Source: Acholeplasmataceae bacterium
Lineage (GTDB): Bacteria; Bacillota_I; Bacilli_A; Acholeplasmatales; UBA5453
Direction: 5' to 3'
Length of the DNA: 64,000 bases
Assembly (NCBI GenBank): GCA_012837645.1
Contig: DUQU01000043.1
Span: 41,401 to 105,400, forward strand
Part shown: piece by piece, positions 35,307-43,068 of the stretch
How the letters are laid out: every line of letters starts with the position of its first letter
Numbering within the stretch: position 1 is the first letter of the stretch
Notes under the pieces: model-generated
The model's input: only the letters and a program-made list of their open reading frames with translations
Databases searched by the model: none
What the model was told of the DNA's origin: nothing
Translations under genes and position numbers: made by a program

Positions 35307-36692
35307 TTATATTTTTAAATCATCCATAAAGGACTTTAATGTTTCTTTTGCATCACCCAAAAATAAATGCGCCTTATTTAATTTATAAAGAGGATTGGAA
35401 ACTCCGCTATAACCTGGCTTTAAATCATAATTGAAAATGAAAATATTGTTAGCATCTTCAACATCTAAAACAGGCATTCCATAAATAGGAGTTCCTTCAT
35501 GCGTTTTGGCCTTAGGATTAACAACGTCGTTAGCCCCTACTATTAAGACTAAGTCAGTAGTTTTAAACTCATTGTTGATAACTTCCATATCATAAAGATC
35601 ATCATAATCAACATTAGCTTCTGCTAGTAATACATTCATATGACCAGGCATTCTTCCCGCCACTGGGTGAATAGCAAATTTAACCGTTTTGCCATCCTTT
35701 TTCATTATATCCGCTAAGTTTTTAACTAATTGTTGTGCTTGAGCAACTGCCATTCCATAACCTGGGACTATAATTACCGATCTGCTCTTTAAAAAGATCT
35801 CTTTAAAATCTTCTTTAGGTTCTAAACTTTGATCTATATTTTCATCCTCGTTATCGCTTTCAACTTCAATAACATTACTTGTTTTACCTAAAAGAATTTC
35901 AATTAAAGTTTTATTCATCGCTTGACACATAATCTTCGTTAAAATCAACCCTGACGCTCCTACAATACCACCAACAGCAACTAATAAAACATCACCAATT
36001 GCTAGTCCTGAAATAGCCCCGGCAACACCAGAAAAACTATTTAACAACGAGATGGTTATAGGCATATCTGCTCCACCAATTCGCAAAGTAAACACAAGAC
36101 TAAATAAACTTGAAATGACAACTAACAAAACCACAAAAAGTAACTCATTAATCAACTTAAAAGGACTAATAACAATCGCCACTAACTGCAATGTAAATAA
36201 AATGGTAATAATAGTTTTATAAAATTTAACTCTCACAGGCCTTCCAGAAATAATCCGGTGTAATTTCAAAGCCGCAATCAAACTACCCACAAAAGTAATA
36301 GTTCCCACCATTAAAGCAATTATCGCTACAATATAGGAAAAGTTATTGCTAATGTCTACACCAATATTAAAATAAGCAAAAGCCCCAACAACTAAAGATG
36401 CAAGCCCTCCTAAACCATTTAACAAAGCCACCATTTCTGGCATTTCAATCATTTTAACTCGATAAGCTAAATAAATACCAATAAGAGCGCCAACCCCTAA
36501 ATAAGGAAAGATAATCCATTTATCAATTATTTCATATTGTAAGATTGTTAATAAAACAGCTAACAGCATCGCAAAAGCACTTAAAATATTACCGATTTTA
36601 GCATATTTAACATTACTCATTAAAAAGATGCCAAACATAATAATAAAGACTAATAATCCCGCTAAAATATAATAAACAACTGGATCAAACAT
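35307..36692 (-). CDS. pntB: NAD(P) transhydrogenase subunit beta
   Basis: Membrane and NADP(H)-binding subunit of the proton-translocating transhydrogenase, 461 aa. Domain II occupies residues ~1-260 with about eight to nine helices (GALIGIYLAYRVKMIEMPEMVAL, GGADMPITISLLNSFSG). Domain III follows with the NADP site VIIVPGYGMAVAQAQ, IHPVAGRMPGHMNVLLAEA, VLIVGANDVVNP and FIFNYDLKPGYSGVSNPL. The complex couples H+ influx to hydride transfer from NADH to NADP+. It overlaps pntAA2 by eight bases. The three-gene split alpha arrangement is common in Firmicutes-like and alphaproteobacterial enzymes. Confidence 0.96.
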   Translation of the reverse strand: MFDPVVYYILAGLLVFIIMFGIFLMSNVKYAKIGNILSAFAMLLAVLLTILQYEIIDKWIIFPYLGVGALIGIYLAYRVKMIEMPEMVALLNGLGGLASLVVGAFAYFNIGVDISNNFSYIVAIIALMVGTITFVGSLIAALKLHRIISGRPVRVKFYKTIITILFTLQLVAIVISPFKLINELLFVVLLVVISSLFSLVFTLRIGGADMPITISLLNSFSGVAGAISGLAIGDVLLVAVGGIVGASGLILTKIMCQAMNKTLIEILLGKTSNVIEVESDNEDENIDQSLEPKEDFKEIFLKSRSVIIVPGYGMAVAQAQQLVKNLADIMKKDGKTVKFAIHPVAGRMPGHMNVLLAEANVDYDDLYDMEVINNEFKTTDLVLIVGANDVVNPKAKTHEGTPIYGMPVLDVEDANNIFIFNYDLKPGYSGVSNPLYKLNKAHLFLGDAKETLKSFMDDLKI

Positions 36693-36981
36693 CGTCTTTA
36701 CCTCTAAACATTCTTAACATCCGGTCAGTAACACCAAAACCAGCAAAAACATTAATGGTCGCTGCAATGACAGCCAAACCAGCAAAAATCAATTTAAAAA
36801 GACTATCTTCAGCTACCGCCGCCAAAGCCACCAAGGCCCCTAAAACGGTAATTCCCGAAAGGGCGTTCATCCCGCTCATCAAAGGCGTATGTAATAACGG
36901 CGGTACATGACTTATTAAAAAATAACCTACGACCATCCCAACAATAAATACTGCAATTAAAATATATTGAATAGGTTCCAT
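36685..36981 (-). CDS. pntAA2: NAD(P) transhydrogenase subunit alpha part 2
   Basis: Small membrane subunit with three to four helices, 98 aa (MEPIQYILIAVFIVGMVVGYF, VPPLLHTPLMSGMNALSGI, VLGALVALAAV). It supplies the first part of the proton channel. The start ATG at 36981 is one base after the alpha-1 stop and seven bases after GGAGG; a longer frame upstream overlaps that gene and lacks a site. Interlocked with pntAA1 and pntB, it completes the transhydrogenase. Confidence 0.93.
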   Translation of the reverse strand: MEPIQYILIAVFIVGMVVGYFLISHVPPLLHTPLMSGMNALSGITVLGALVALAAVAEDSLFKLIFAGLAVIAATINVFAGFGVTDRMLRMFRGKDDV

Positions 36982-36982
36982 T

Positions 36983-38143
36983 TTATTCCTCCATCGCCTC
37001 GATTGTCCCACGATGCAACAATTTTTTATTATGCGTTACTAAAACTGAACTAATTATTTCGTCTTTCAAATCCAAGTTAATAGCATTATCTTTAATAATA
37101 TATTTTACTAAATTGTAAATGTTTTCTGAAAACATGTATGTAGAGCTTGTCGGAACAGTACCAGGAATATTTTTAGTTCCATTAATGGTAACATTATCAA
37201 CAACTTTCGTTATTCCTGCCTCAGTTAAAGCACAGTTACCACCTTGGTCAATAGAGATATCAACAATATAAGAACCTGGGATCATCTTTTTAACCATTTC
37301 TTCAGTTACTAAAATTGGCGCTTTTTTTCCGAAAACTAACGCTGCCAAAATAACGATATCGCTCTTTAAAATAGTCTCTTCTATTTGGGCTCTTTCTTTT
37401 AATAAATATTTTTCAGGCAAACTATTAGCATGTTTACCATCTTTAGAAACAGCAACTTTTTTAGGAATATCTAATTCTACAATTTTAGCACCTAGGGATT
37501 GCGCTTCTATGCGTGCTTCTTCTCTAATATCGGTTGCGAATACTTGTGCACCTAAACCTCTCGCTGTAGCAATCGCTCTTAAGCCAGCCACTCCAGCACC
37601 AATAACGAAAACATTAGCAGGCCTAATCGTTCCTACTGCACTCCCAATCATCGGCATAAATTTACTAATACCATTGGCAGCCATTAAAAGACCTTTATAA
37701 CCAGCAACTGTCGACATACTAGAAAGAGCATCCATCGTTTGTGCTCTTGAAATTCTTGGAATGCCATCTAACGTTAAAGCAGTAATACCTTTTTCTTTTA
37801 ATTGAAGTACCATTTTATGATTGTTAGGACTTGCTGGATGTAAAAATGTGATTAACGTTTGCCCTTCTTTCATCATCTCAATTTCATCCAAGCCTTTTTC
37901 TTGATTGAATTGTGGTTCCTTTACTTTTAAAATTATTTCTGCCTTTTGATACAATTCTTCCACATCATCAATAATTAGAGCACCAGCTTCTAAATATTCT
38001 TTATCATGATAAAAAGAACCCTCACCAGCATTTTTTTCTACCAAAACTTGATGGCCATCATTAACCATCTTTTTTACCGTAGTAGGTGTCGCGGAAACGC
38101 GCAACTCACCAGTTAGTATTTCTTTAGGAATACCAATTATCAT
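36983..38143 (-). CDS. pntAA1: NAD(P) transhydrogenase subunit alpha part 1
   Basis: Soluble NAD(H)-binding domain I, related to alanine dehydrogenase, 386 aa. Starts MIIGIPKEILTGELRVSATP; the NAD site is VFVIGAGVAGLRAIATARGLGAQV (cited in parts: GAGVAGLRA) and EVTI-type loops include SIDQGGNCALTE and MIPGSYIVD. AAGGAGG lies seven bases before the ATG at 38143; an in-frame start 60 bases upstream would fall in the promoter region. Transcription likely starts from TTGAAT-17-TATATT, which carries a cre-like site, so carbon catabolite control is plausible. Confidence 0.95.
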   Translation of the reverse strand: MIIGIPKEILTGELRVSATPTTVKKMVNDGHQVLVEKNAGEGSFYHDKEYLEAGALIIDDVEELYQKAEIILKVKEPQFNQEKGLDEIEMMKEGQTLITFLHPASPNNHKMVLQLKEKGITALTLDGIPRISRAQTMDALSSMSTVAGYKGLLMAANGISKFMPMIGSAVGTIRPANVFVIGAGVAGLRAIATARGLGAQVFATDIREEARIEAQSLGAKIVELDIPKKVAVSKDGKHANSLPEKYLLKERAQIEETILKSDIVILAALVFGKKAPILVTEEMVKKMIPGSYIVDISIDQGGNCALTEAGITKVVDNVTINGTKNIPGTVPTSSTYMFSENIYNLVKYIIKDNAINLDLKDEIISSVLVTHNKKLLHRGTIEAMEE

Positions 38144-38174
38144 CTTATTATCCTCCTTGTAATATCTTGAGAAA

Positions 38175-38203
38175 AATATAACATATTTCTTCAGTAAATT
38201 CAA
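38175..38203 (-). promoter_or_regulatory. Promoter of the pnt operon
   Basis: On the minus strand TTGAAT (38203-38198), 17-base spacer, TATATT (38180-38175), with a TG one base before the -10. Confidence 0.75.
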
Positions 38204-38213
38204 GCGCTTTCAA
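38199..38213 (-). promoter_or_regulatory. cre-like site (CcpA operator) over the pnt -35
   Basis: TTGAAAGCGCTTGAA matches the degenerate cre consensus WTGNAANCGNWNNCW at all but one defined position (A instead of C at position 14). It contains the central GC palindrome AAGCGCTT and overlaps the -35 box, a position normally giving repression. CcpA is not in the window, so regulation is inferred. Confidence 0.55.
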
Positions 38214-38243
38214 AAGCAATTTTTAAAAATCAAATTAGTACCC

Positions 38244-39143
38244 TTAACTTGAAAACATCTTTTTTCGTTTTTTATTAACCGCAACTATAAGAGCCTTCTT
38301 TTGAACTGTCAAAACCGCTGAGCCCTTAAAAGCATATTCACCATCGATATTCCATTCACTGTCTTTATCAATTTCAACAAGAAATTCGCTACTTCTAAAA
38401 GTAGTGTTTTTACTTGTGTTATATCTCCCTCTTGTAATAAAAAAACCAAATAACCTCAAAAGCATTCCCGGCTCTCTTTTAAAAAAACGGCCTTCTATTA
38501 ATCCATCATCTAAATATGACTTTAAACGTTTTAATTTAAAGCCGCCCACTCGAGGGCCATTTAAAAACAACAACAAACTATAGGGACCTCTTATCCTCCC
38601 GCCATCATATTTAATATCAACTGCCATCTTATAATCTTTAAATAATTCTTTTGAACCTCGCATAAAATAAGCTAAAGCCCCAAATCTTTTTTTATCGCTT
38701 CTTTTAAGATCATAAGAGGACTTAGTAAAGATGCCCGTCGCACCGACATAAAGAAAATACTTATCATTGATTTTAGTAATATCTAATTTCTTAAAAAAGG
38801 CCTCCTCAAAAATTATTTTGAGTGATTTTTTAATATTTTTGCTCATCCCTATTAAATAACCAACATCATTAACAGTTCCAGTTGGAATATAGCCTAACAA
38901 AGGTTTTTCCTTTAATTCCATCAGACCGTTAACTACTTCATTAATGGTGCCATCTCCACCCGCCACCAAAACCATTTTATAAGATTGAGAAGTTTTAGCA
39001 AAATTGTATGCGTCACTAACTTTAGTTGTTCTTTTAATCGTCGTTAAAAATCCCTTTTCTTTCAAATAAGCCTTGATAAAAGGAAGTTCTTTTACTATCT
39101 TACCTTTTCCACTTTCAGGATTATAAATAAACAATAATTTCAT
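38244..39143 (-). CDS. Diacylglycerol/lipid kinase (DagK/YegS family)
   Basis: Cytoplasmic or membrane-associated ATP-dependent lipid kinase, 299 aa. Motifs: FIYNPESGKG at the start, VLVAGGDGTINEVVNGL (catalytic GGDGT), LGYIPTGTVNDVGYLIG, and the C-terminal beta sandwich ending DSEWNIDGEYAFKGS. DgkB in Gram-positive bacteria recycles diacylglycerol released by lipoteichoic acid synthesis, which would match the LtaS-like gene at 28 kb. Start at 39143, five bases after GAGAGG and one base after the PPTase stop, so the two genes are coupled. Confidence 0.92.
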   Translation of the reverse strand: MKLLFIYNPESGKGKIVKELPFIKAYLKEKGFLTTIKRTTKVSDAYNFAKTSQSYKMVLVAGGDGTINEVVNGLMELKEKPLLGYIPTGTVNDVGYLIGMSKNIKKSLKIIFEEAFFKKLDITKINDKYFLYVGATGIFTKSSYDLKRSDKKRFGALAYFMRGSKELFKDYKMAVDIKYDGGRIRGPYSLLLFLNGPRVGGFKLKRLKSYLDDGLIEGRFFKREPGMLLRLFGFFITRGRYNTSKNTTFRSSEFLVEIDKDSEWNIDGEYAFKGSAVLTVQKKALIVAVNKKRKKMFSS

Positions 39144-39144
39144 T

Positions 39145-39747
39145 TTACCTCTCCACAATCTCTAACTCGACGTTTGCAATCTCAGCAACGCAGCAAGCCA
39201 AATAATAATCTTGATATTTAAGAAGTTTACACTCTGCTTTTTGGTCCAAATAATTTACTTGATAATAACCCTCTTTACTACTTTCAATTTTAATTTCTTT
39301 TAAAGGGATTGTTAATCCTATCCCTAAGTATTTAACAAAAGCTTCTTTTAAAACCCATATTTTAGTCAATTGTTCCGCTGCTTTTTGTTGGTTTATTTCT
39401 ATTTTAGTTATTTTCTTTTTTAATTTAATTATCCGTTTCGTAATTTTCTCAAGATCAATACCAATTTCTTCATCTTCAACAACACAAGCAACGATACCAG
39501 CACTATGAGAAACATTAAAGTGATAAGGTAAGTCCTTTAAAAAAGGCTTTCCTTGATCTTGATAAGAGAGTTGATAACTAAGAATTCCTTTTTCTTGAAG
39601 AACCTCTCCTAATAATGATAAAGCAGTTAATGATTCTTTTCTTTTACTAGAAGATTTGTAGTTGTTAATTTTTTCAAGTTCTGGAAATGGTATTAACTTT
39701 TCATTAATAATTCCCACTTCTTTTAAATAGATTTTAATCTTTCCCAT
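39145..39747 (-). CDS. 4'-phosphopantetheinyl transferase (Sfp-type)
   Basis: Transfers phosphopantetheine from CoA to carrier-protein serines, 200 aa. Sfp-type motifs: FNVSHSAGIVACV, the metal-binding IGIDLEKI and WVLKEAFVKYLGIGL. It could activate the fatty-acid carrier protein in place of AcpS or a specialised carrier; none is encoded in the window. Start ATG with AGAGGG site. It is followed directly by the lipid kinase gene, suggesting a lipid-related role. Confidence 0.9.
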   Translation of the reverse strand: MGKIKIYLKEVGIINEKLIPFPELEKINNYKSSSKRKESLTALSLLGEVLQEKGILSYQLSYQDQGKPFLKDLPYHFNVSHSAGIVACVVEDEEIGIDLEKITKRIIKLKKKITKIEINQQKAAEQLTKIWVLKEAFVKYLGIGLTIPLKEIKIESSKEGYYQVNYLDQKAECKLLKYQDYYLACCVAEIANVELEIVER

Positions 39748-39812
39748 TTTTCCCTCTCTACTATCATTTTACAATAAAAAACTAATTTAACTATTGTTTA
39801 CATTATTCAAGT

Positions 39813-40166
39813 TTAGTTAAAACCTTCTAACTGCTCTTCTTGTTTTATTTTTACACAAATATAAAGATAATATTTAACCATTAAATACGGTGCTAAAAAG
39901 AATGGCAGGGAAAAGACAAAGAAGCCTAACACAACTCCTAAAACAAAACCAATTTTAAGAGTTTCTTCAAATGTCATCTTGTTCAATAAAAAAGCGACAT
40001 AAAAGTATCCAGGAATAATACTAAATCCCCATAATGGTAATAATGTATATAATAAAATTTGCCCAATCAAATTATTAATAGGATTAAAAATAATTAATAA
40101 AATAATAGTTATTAAAACCATTGTTGATAAAATCGTAACTTTAATGGCTTGCTTTTTTAATTTCAT
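39813..40166 (-). CDS. Small polytopic membrane protein, 117 aa
   Basis: Not recognised. Three to four hydrophobic helices fill most of the protein (VTILSTMVLITIILLIIF, ILLYTLLPLWGFSIIPGYFYVAFLL, IGFVLGVVLGFFVFSLPFFLA) with a short acidic C-terminal tail. It has an AAGGGG site. It lies between the PPTase and the Rnf terminator and is probably transcribed alone. Confidence 0.6.
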   Translation of the reverse strand: MKLKKQAIKVTILSTMVLITIILLIIFNPINNLIGQILLYTLLPLWGFSIIPGYFYVAFLLNKMTFEETLKIGFVLGVVLGFFVFSLPFFLAPYLMVKYYLYICVKIKQEEQLEGFN

Positions 40167-40301
40167 CGTATTTCCCCTTCTACTATTATTTTACATCAAA
40201 AGAGGCAATAATGATGCTTGCTCTTTTTATTACTTGGTTTTTATCCTTTAAAAAATATTTCTCATTAACTTTAAAAACTTGATTGCTATTTCCTTTTCTT
40301 A

Positions 40302-40331
40302 TAAAAAAACTCTCCACGAGAGAGAGTTTTA
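40302..40331 (-). terminator. Terminator of the glyA-rnf operon
   Basis: AAACTCTC (40307-40314) pairs with GAGAGTTT (40322-40329) around a seven-base loop. The minus strand continues with a run of T. It lies eight bases past the rnfB stop, showing that rnfB truly ends there. Confidence 0.87.
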
Positions 40332-40338
40332 ATTTTTC

Positions 40339-40656
40339 TTAAATTTTAATTTTAACTGGTGTCCCATCGGTATTGGGATTATTTTTTAAATATTCTAAAA
40401 TCGGCTTAAAATGTTCTTCTATTTTTCCAGGTTTACATCTACTAATGTTTCCTGCTCTTCCACTTACTATCTCAACAGCAAAAGCATAACAACTCGGTGT
40501 CCCGCATGATCCACAATTATATTGAGGAAGCATTTTGGAAACCACTTCAATTCTTTCATCTTCTTTAACCGCTAAATATTGGCTAGCAAGAGCTAGTCCT
40601 ACTCCTAATAGTAATCCTAAACCGCCAATTATCAATGTTGCATATAAAATCGTCAT
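40339..40656 (-). CDS. rnfB: Short RnfB-like electron transport protein lacking ferredoxin domains
   Basis: 105 aa. Residues 1-27 form the N-terminal membrane helix of RnfB. The Fes-type [4Fe-4S] motif follows: C48 and C51 (NCGSCG), C56 (PSC), C74 (SRCKPG). Usual RnfB continues for another 150-250 residues with ferredoxin-like 4Fe-4S repeats; here the protein stops at GTPVKIKI and an intrinsic terminator follows, so this is not a frameshift. RnfB normally accepts electrons from ferredoxin, so the entry path may be altered. Its ATG overlaps the stop of the upstream small gene (TAATG). Confidence 0.82.
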   Translation of the reverse strand: MTILYATLIIGGLGLLLGVGLALASQYLAVKEDERIEVVSKMLPQYNCGSCGTPSCYAFAVEIVSGRAGNISRCKPGKIEEHFKPILEYLKNNPNTDGTPVKIKI

Positions 40657-40853
40657 TATTCTTTCTCCTTAATAATTTCTGCTATTTTGTTAATAGTACA
40701 ACTTTTTCTCATTCCACAAATGGTGCAGTTTTGTGCTTCTTGATATTTTTCCTCACAAGACTCTGGAATTGGTGTTTTTTTATTATAATAACTAGTAATA
40801 ATAAAACCACTAATAATTACAATTAAAAACAATATCGCTAATAAAAATGGCAT
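40656..40853 (-). CDS. NqrM-like small membrane protein with four cysteines
   Basis: 65 aa. One N-terminal helix (residues 3-20, FLLAILFLIVIISGFIIT) is followed by a cysteine cluster C33-x9-C43-x2-C46-x5-C52. Size, topology and spacing resemble NqrM, the factor that inserts the iron centre between NqrD and NqrE in Na+-NQR; known NqrM has C-x11-C-x-C-x3-C. RnfA and RnfE are the homologues of NqrE and NqrD and are encoded next to it, so an analogous maturation role is plausible. The assignment is inference. It begins one base after rnfA ends, and rnfB starts on its stop. Confidence 0.55.
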   Translation of the reverse strand: MPFLLAILFLIVIISGFIITSYYNKKTPIPESCEEKYQEAQNCTICGMRKSCTINKIAEIIKEKE

Positions 40854-40854
40854 C

Positions 40855-41442
40855 TTAAATCAACCCTGCTAGTCCCATAAAAGCTAAACTCATTAGAGCT
40901 GCCGTTACTAAAGCAATTGGCATCCCTTTAAAAGCTTTCGGAACATCTTTAACATCAAGCTTAATTCTAATCGCACTAAAAGCGATAATTACTAAACTAT
41001 AACCAAGCGCACTACCAAGTGTAACAAACATCGCTTCAGCAAAACTTCCTTTTCCTAAATCAAGAACGCTTAAAGCTACTCCTAAAACTGCACAATTAGT
41101 AGTTATTAACGGTAAAAATACTCCTAGACCACGATATAAAGGTTCAACGTATTTTTTTAAAACCATTTCTATTAATTGTACTACACTAGCGATAACTAAA
41201 ATAAAAGCAATCGTATTTATATAACCAATTTTTAAAGGCTCTAAAACATAATAATAAAGTGGGTAAGTAATCGCCGTCGAAACAAGCATCACGACTATTA
41301 CAGCCGCACTCATTCCCCAGACGTTGTTCATCTTTTTAGAAATACCTAAAAATGAACAAATCCCTAAAAACTGCATTAATAAAACATTATTTACTAACAT
41401 CGCACCTATTAAAGCTGCTAACAATACTCCGAAGCCACCCAT
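40855..41442 (-). CDS. rnfA: Rnf complex subunit A
   Basis: Six-helix membrane subunit, 195 aa, homologous to NqrE. Conserved signatures: GAMLVNNVLLMQFLGICSFLG (with the iron-ligand cysteine) and LPLITTNCAVLGVALSV (second cysteine). With RnfE it forms the pseudo-symmetric membrane core that carries electrons across the bilayer through an iron-sulfur centre. Its ATG overlaps the rnfE stop (TAATG) and a GGTG site precedes it. Confidence 0.95.
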   Translation of the reverse strand: MGGFGVLLAALIGAMLVNNVLLMQFLGICSFLGISKKMNNVWGMSAAVIVVMLVSTAITYPLYYYVLEPLKIGYINTIAFILVIASVVQLIEMVLKKYVEPLYRGLGVFLPLITTNCAVLGVALSVLDLGKGSFAEAMFVTLGSALGYSLVIIAFSAIRIKLDVKDVPKAFKGMPIALVTAALMSLAFMGLAGLI

Positions 41443-42116
41443 TATTTTCTCACCTTAGCCCTTTTCATCTTTCTCTTAAAATCTTGATAATTTAAATAGG
41501 CTGTAATACCAGCCAACAAAGTCCCTATTACTAAAAAAGCTCCCATTGGTTGCACCAACATTGATATACCATAATTAGGAAAGAAAGGAATAGTTACTTC
41601 AAACCCTAATGGTAATAACGCTCCTAACGTTAAAGAACCCTTCCCTAATATCTCTCTAAACAAAGCAATCACAACGAGACTCAAACCAAAGCCTAACGCA
41701 CTGCCCAAGCCATCCAATAGCGATAGCAGGACACTATTTTTACTAGCAAAGGATTCTGCCCTTCCTAAAACAATACAATTAACTGTAATAAGAGGAATAA
41801 AAATTCCCAAACTACCTGCTAGTGCCGGTGCAAATGCATCAGTAAACATTTTTAAAATAGTAACTGCGGTGGCGATAATAACGATAAAAGAAGGAATTCT
41901 AACATCATTAGGAATATAGTTTCTAATTAGAGAAATAATAGTATTAGTAATCGCCAAGACAACAACGACCATAATAGCCATTCCAAAGGCACTTTCAAAA
42001 CTAGATGAGACCGCTAAAGCCGGACACATCCCTAATGTCATAATGAAAATGGCGTTTTCTTTAAAAATCCCTGTTAAGAAAACATCCTTTTTCTTAAGCG
42101 TTACAGTTTTATCCAT
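41442..42116 (-). CDS. rnfE: Rnf complex subunit E
   Basis: Membrane subunit homologous to NqrD, 224 aa. Signatures: TGIFKENAIFIMTLGMCPALAVS and FIPLITVNCIVLGRAESFA, each with the cysteine that contributes to the RnfA/RnfE iron centre. It overlaps the preceding rnfG paralogue by eight bases and rnfA by one base. Confidence 0.95.
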   Translation of the reverse strand: MDKTVTLKKKDVFLTGIFKENAIFIMTLGMCPALAVSSSFESAFGMAIMVVVVLAITNTIISLIRNYIPNDVRIPSFIVIIATAVTILKMFTDAFAPALAGSLGIFIPLITVNCIVLGRAESFASKNSVLLSLLDGLGSALGFGLSLVVIALFREILGKGSLTLGALLPLGFEVTIPFFPNYGISMLVQPMGAFLVIGTLLAGITAYLNYQDFKRKMKRAKVRK

Positions 42117-43068
42117 TATTAATCACCTCTTTTAAAGCATCTATTAACTCTTGAATCGAGTTACCTGATACCGTTGAACCAGCAACTAAATCAACATTAA
42201 CATCACCAACTAGTTCAACTCCAACCAACTCATCATATTCCTCTTGGTATTTATTATAATATACCCCCGTATGAGTTGTTTCAACCGTTCTTATCCCCAC
42301 TACTTTATTATCTAAATCTAATCCTACTAATAAAGTTAACTCACCATATTCTTTTTTATAATCTTTATCTAAAAATTCTTTAGTAGTCCCTTGAAGTGTA
42401 TAAGCATAACCGATAACTTCTTCATCTTCATCTTTAATTACTTCTTTTTTAATAACTAAATCTGTCGCTTCAAAAGTTTCATCTTCTTCTCTACTATCAA
42501 AGCCATCATAAATTTCTTTATAGAGAACATCCGGATCCTTTTCTGTTGGTGGATTTGGCTCTTTACCAGTTTGTAAAACAGTAACTTTGTTTAAAATATC
42601 TCTGACAATTGGCATTGAAAACTCGCTTGCTCCAGCCACTTCATCAACATCACGATAATCACTTAAAATAACACCTTTTAATGTTGGTAAATACTCTTCA
42701 ACCTTGGTAAAACAGCTTGGTGTGTGTTCGTGTTCTAAAACTACTACTTCAATGATTTTTTTATTATTATCAACGACAACCTCAAGCTTTAATAAAGATA
42801 AGTGTTCATGGCCTGGAATATCTTCGGCATAGTCAAGTCCGACATAAACATATCCAATAACATTCTTCCCTTTATAAATAGTAATCTCTTCTGTCAACGG
42901 TTTCTCATCTAAACTCTTCTTTTTAAGATTGGTCGCTTCGCTAAAATACTCTTTATAAGCTTTTAATTGTTTAGCTTTATTATATTGCGAGATGCTAATT
43001 AAAAAAATAATTCCAATTAGTAAAAAGACGCCCAAATTAATAATTAAACTTCTATTTTCTTTACTCAT
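42109..43068 (-). CDS. Second RnfG-like protein with two FMN-binding domains
   Basis: 319 aa. One N-terminal helix (residues 9-27) anchors two extracytoplasmic FMN_bind-type domains. Domain 2 ends with VAGSTVSGNS, where T299 is the expected covalent FMN site. In domain 1 the equivalent loop reads VAGASEFSMP, with Ser148 in place of the Thr, so FMN attachment there is doubtful. Residues ~183-319 are about 92 percent identical to the other RnfG copy, while domain 1 is strongly diverged. ATG 43068 is seven bases after GAGGTG. Overlaps neighbours by eight bases on both sides. Confidence 0.85.
   Translation of the reverse strand: MSKENRSLIINLGVFLLIGIIFLISISQYNKAKQLKAYKEYFSEATNLKKKSLDEKPLTEEITIYKGKNVIGYVYVGLDYAEDIPGHEHLSLLKLEVVVDNNKKIIEVVVLEHEHTPSCFTKVEEYLPTLKGVILSDYRDVDEVAGASEFSMPIVRDILNKVTVLQTGKEPNPPTEKDPDVLYKEIYDGFDSREEDETFEATDLVIKKEVIKDEDEEVIGYAYTLQGTTKEFLDKDYKKEYGELTLLVGLDLDNKVVGIRTVETTHTGVYYNKYQEEYDELVGVELVGDVNVDLVAGSTVSGNSIQELIDALKEVINNG
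42121..42520 (-). repeat. Direct repeat copy 1 (C-terminal half of the second rnfG-like gene)
   Basis: About 400 bases nearly identical to 43073-43472, offset 952 bases. It covers the second FMN-binding domain and the sequence up to the gene junction including the AGAGGTGATT ribosome-binding site of the next gene. Confidence 0.9.

Noticed and set aside
40302..40656. Frameshift as the cause of short RnfB
   Set aside because: A strong terminator begins eight bases after the stop and no ferredoxin-like sequence is found in other frames downstream.
40635..40826. Open frame on the plus strand opposite the NqrM-like gene
   Set aside because: Antisense shadow; the minus frame has cysteine motif, helix and tight coupling to its neighbours.
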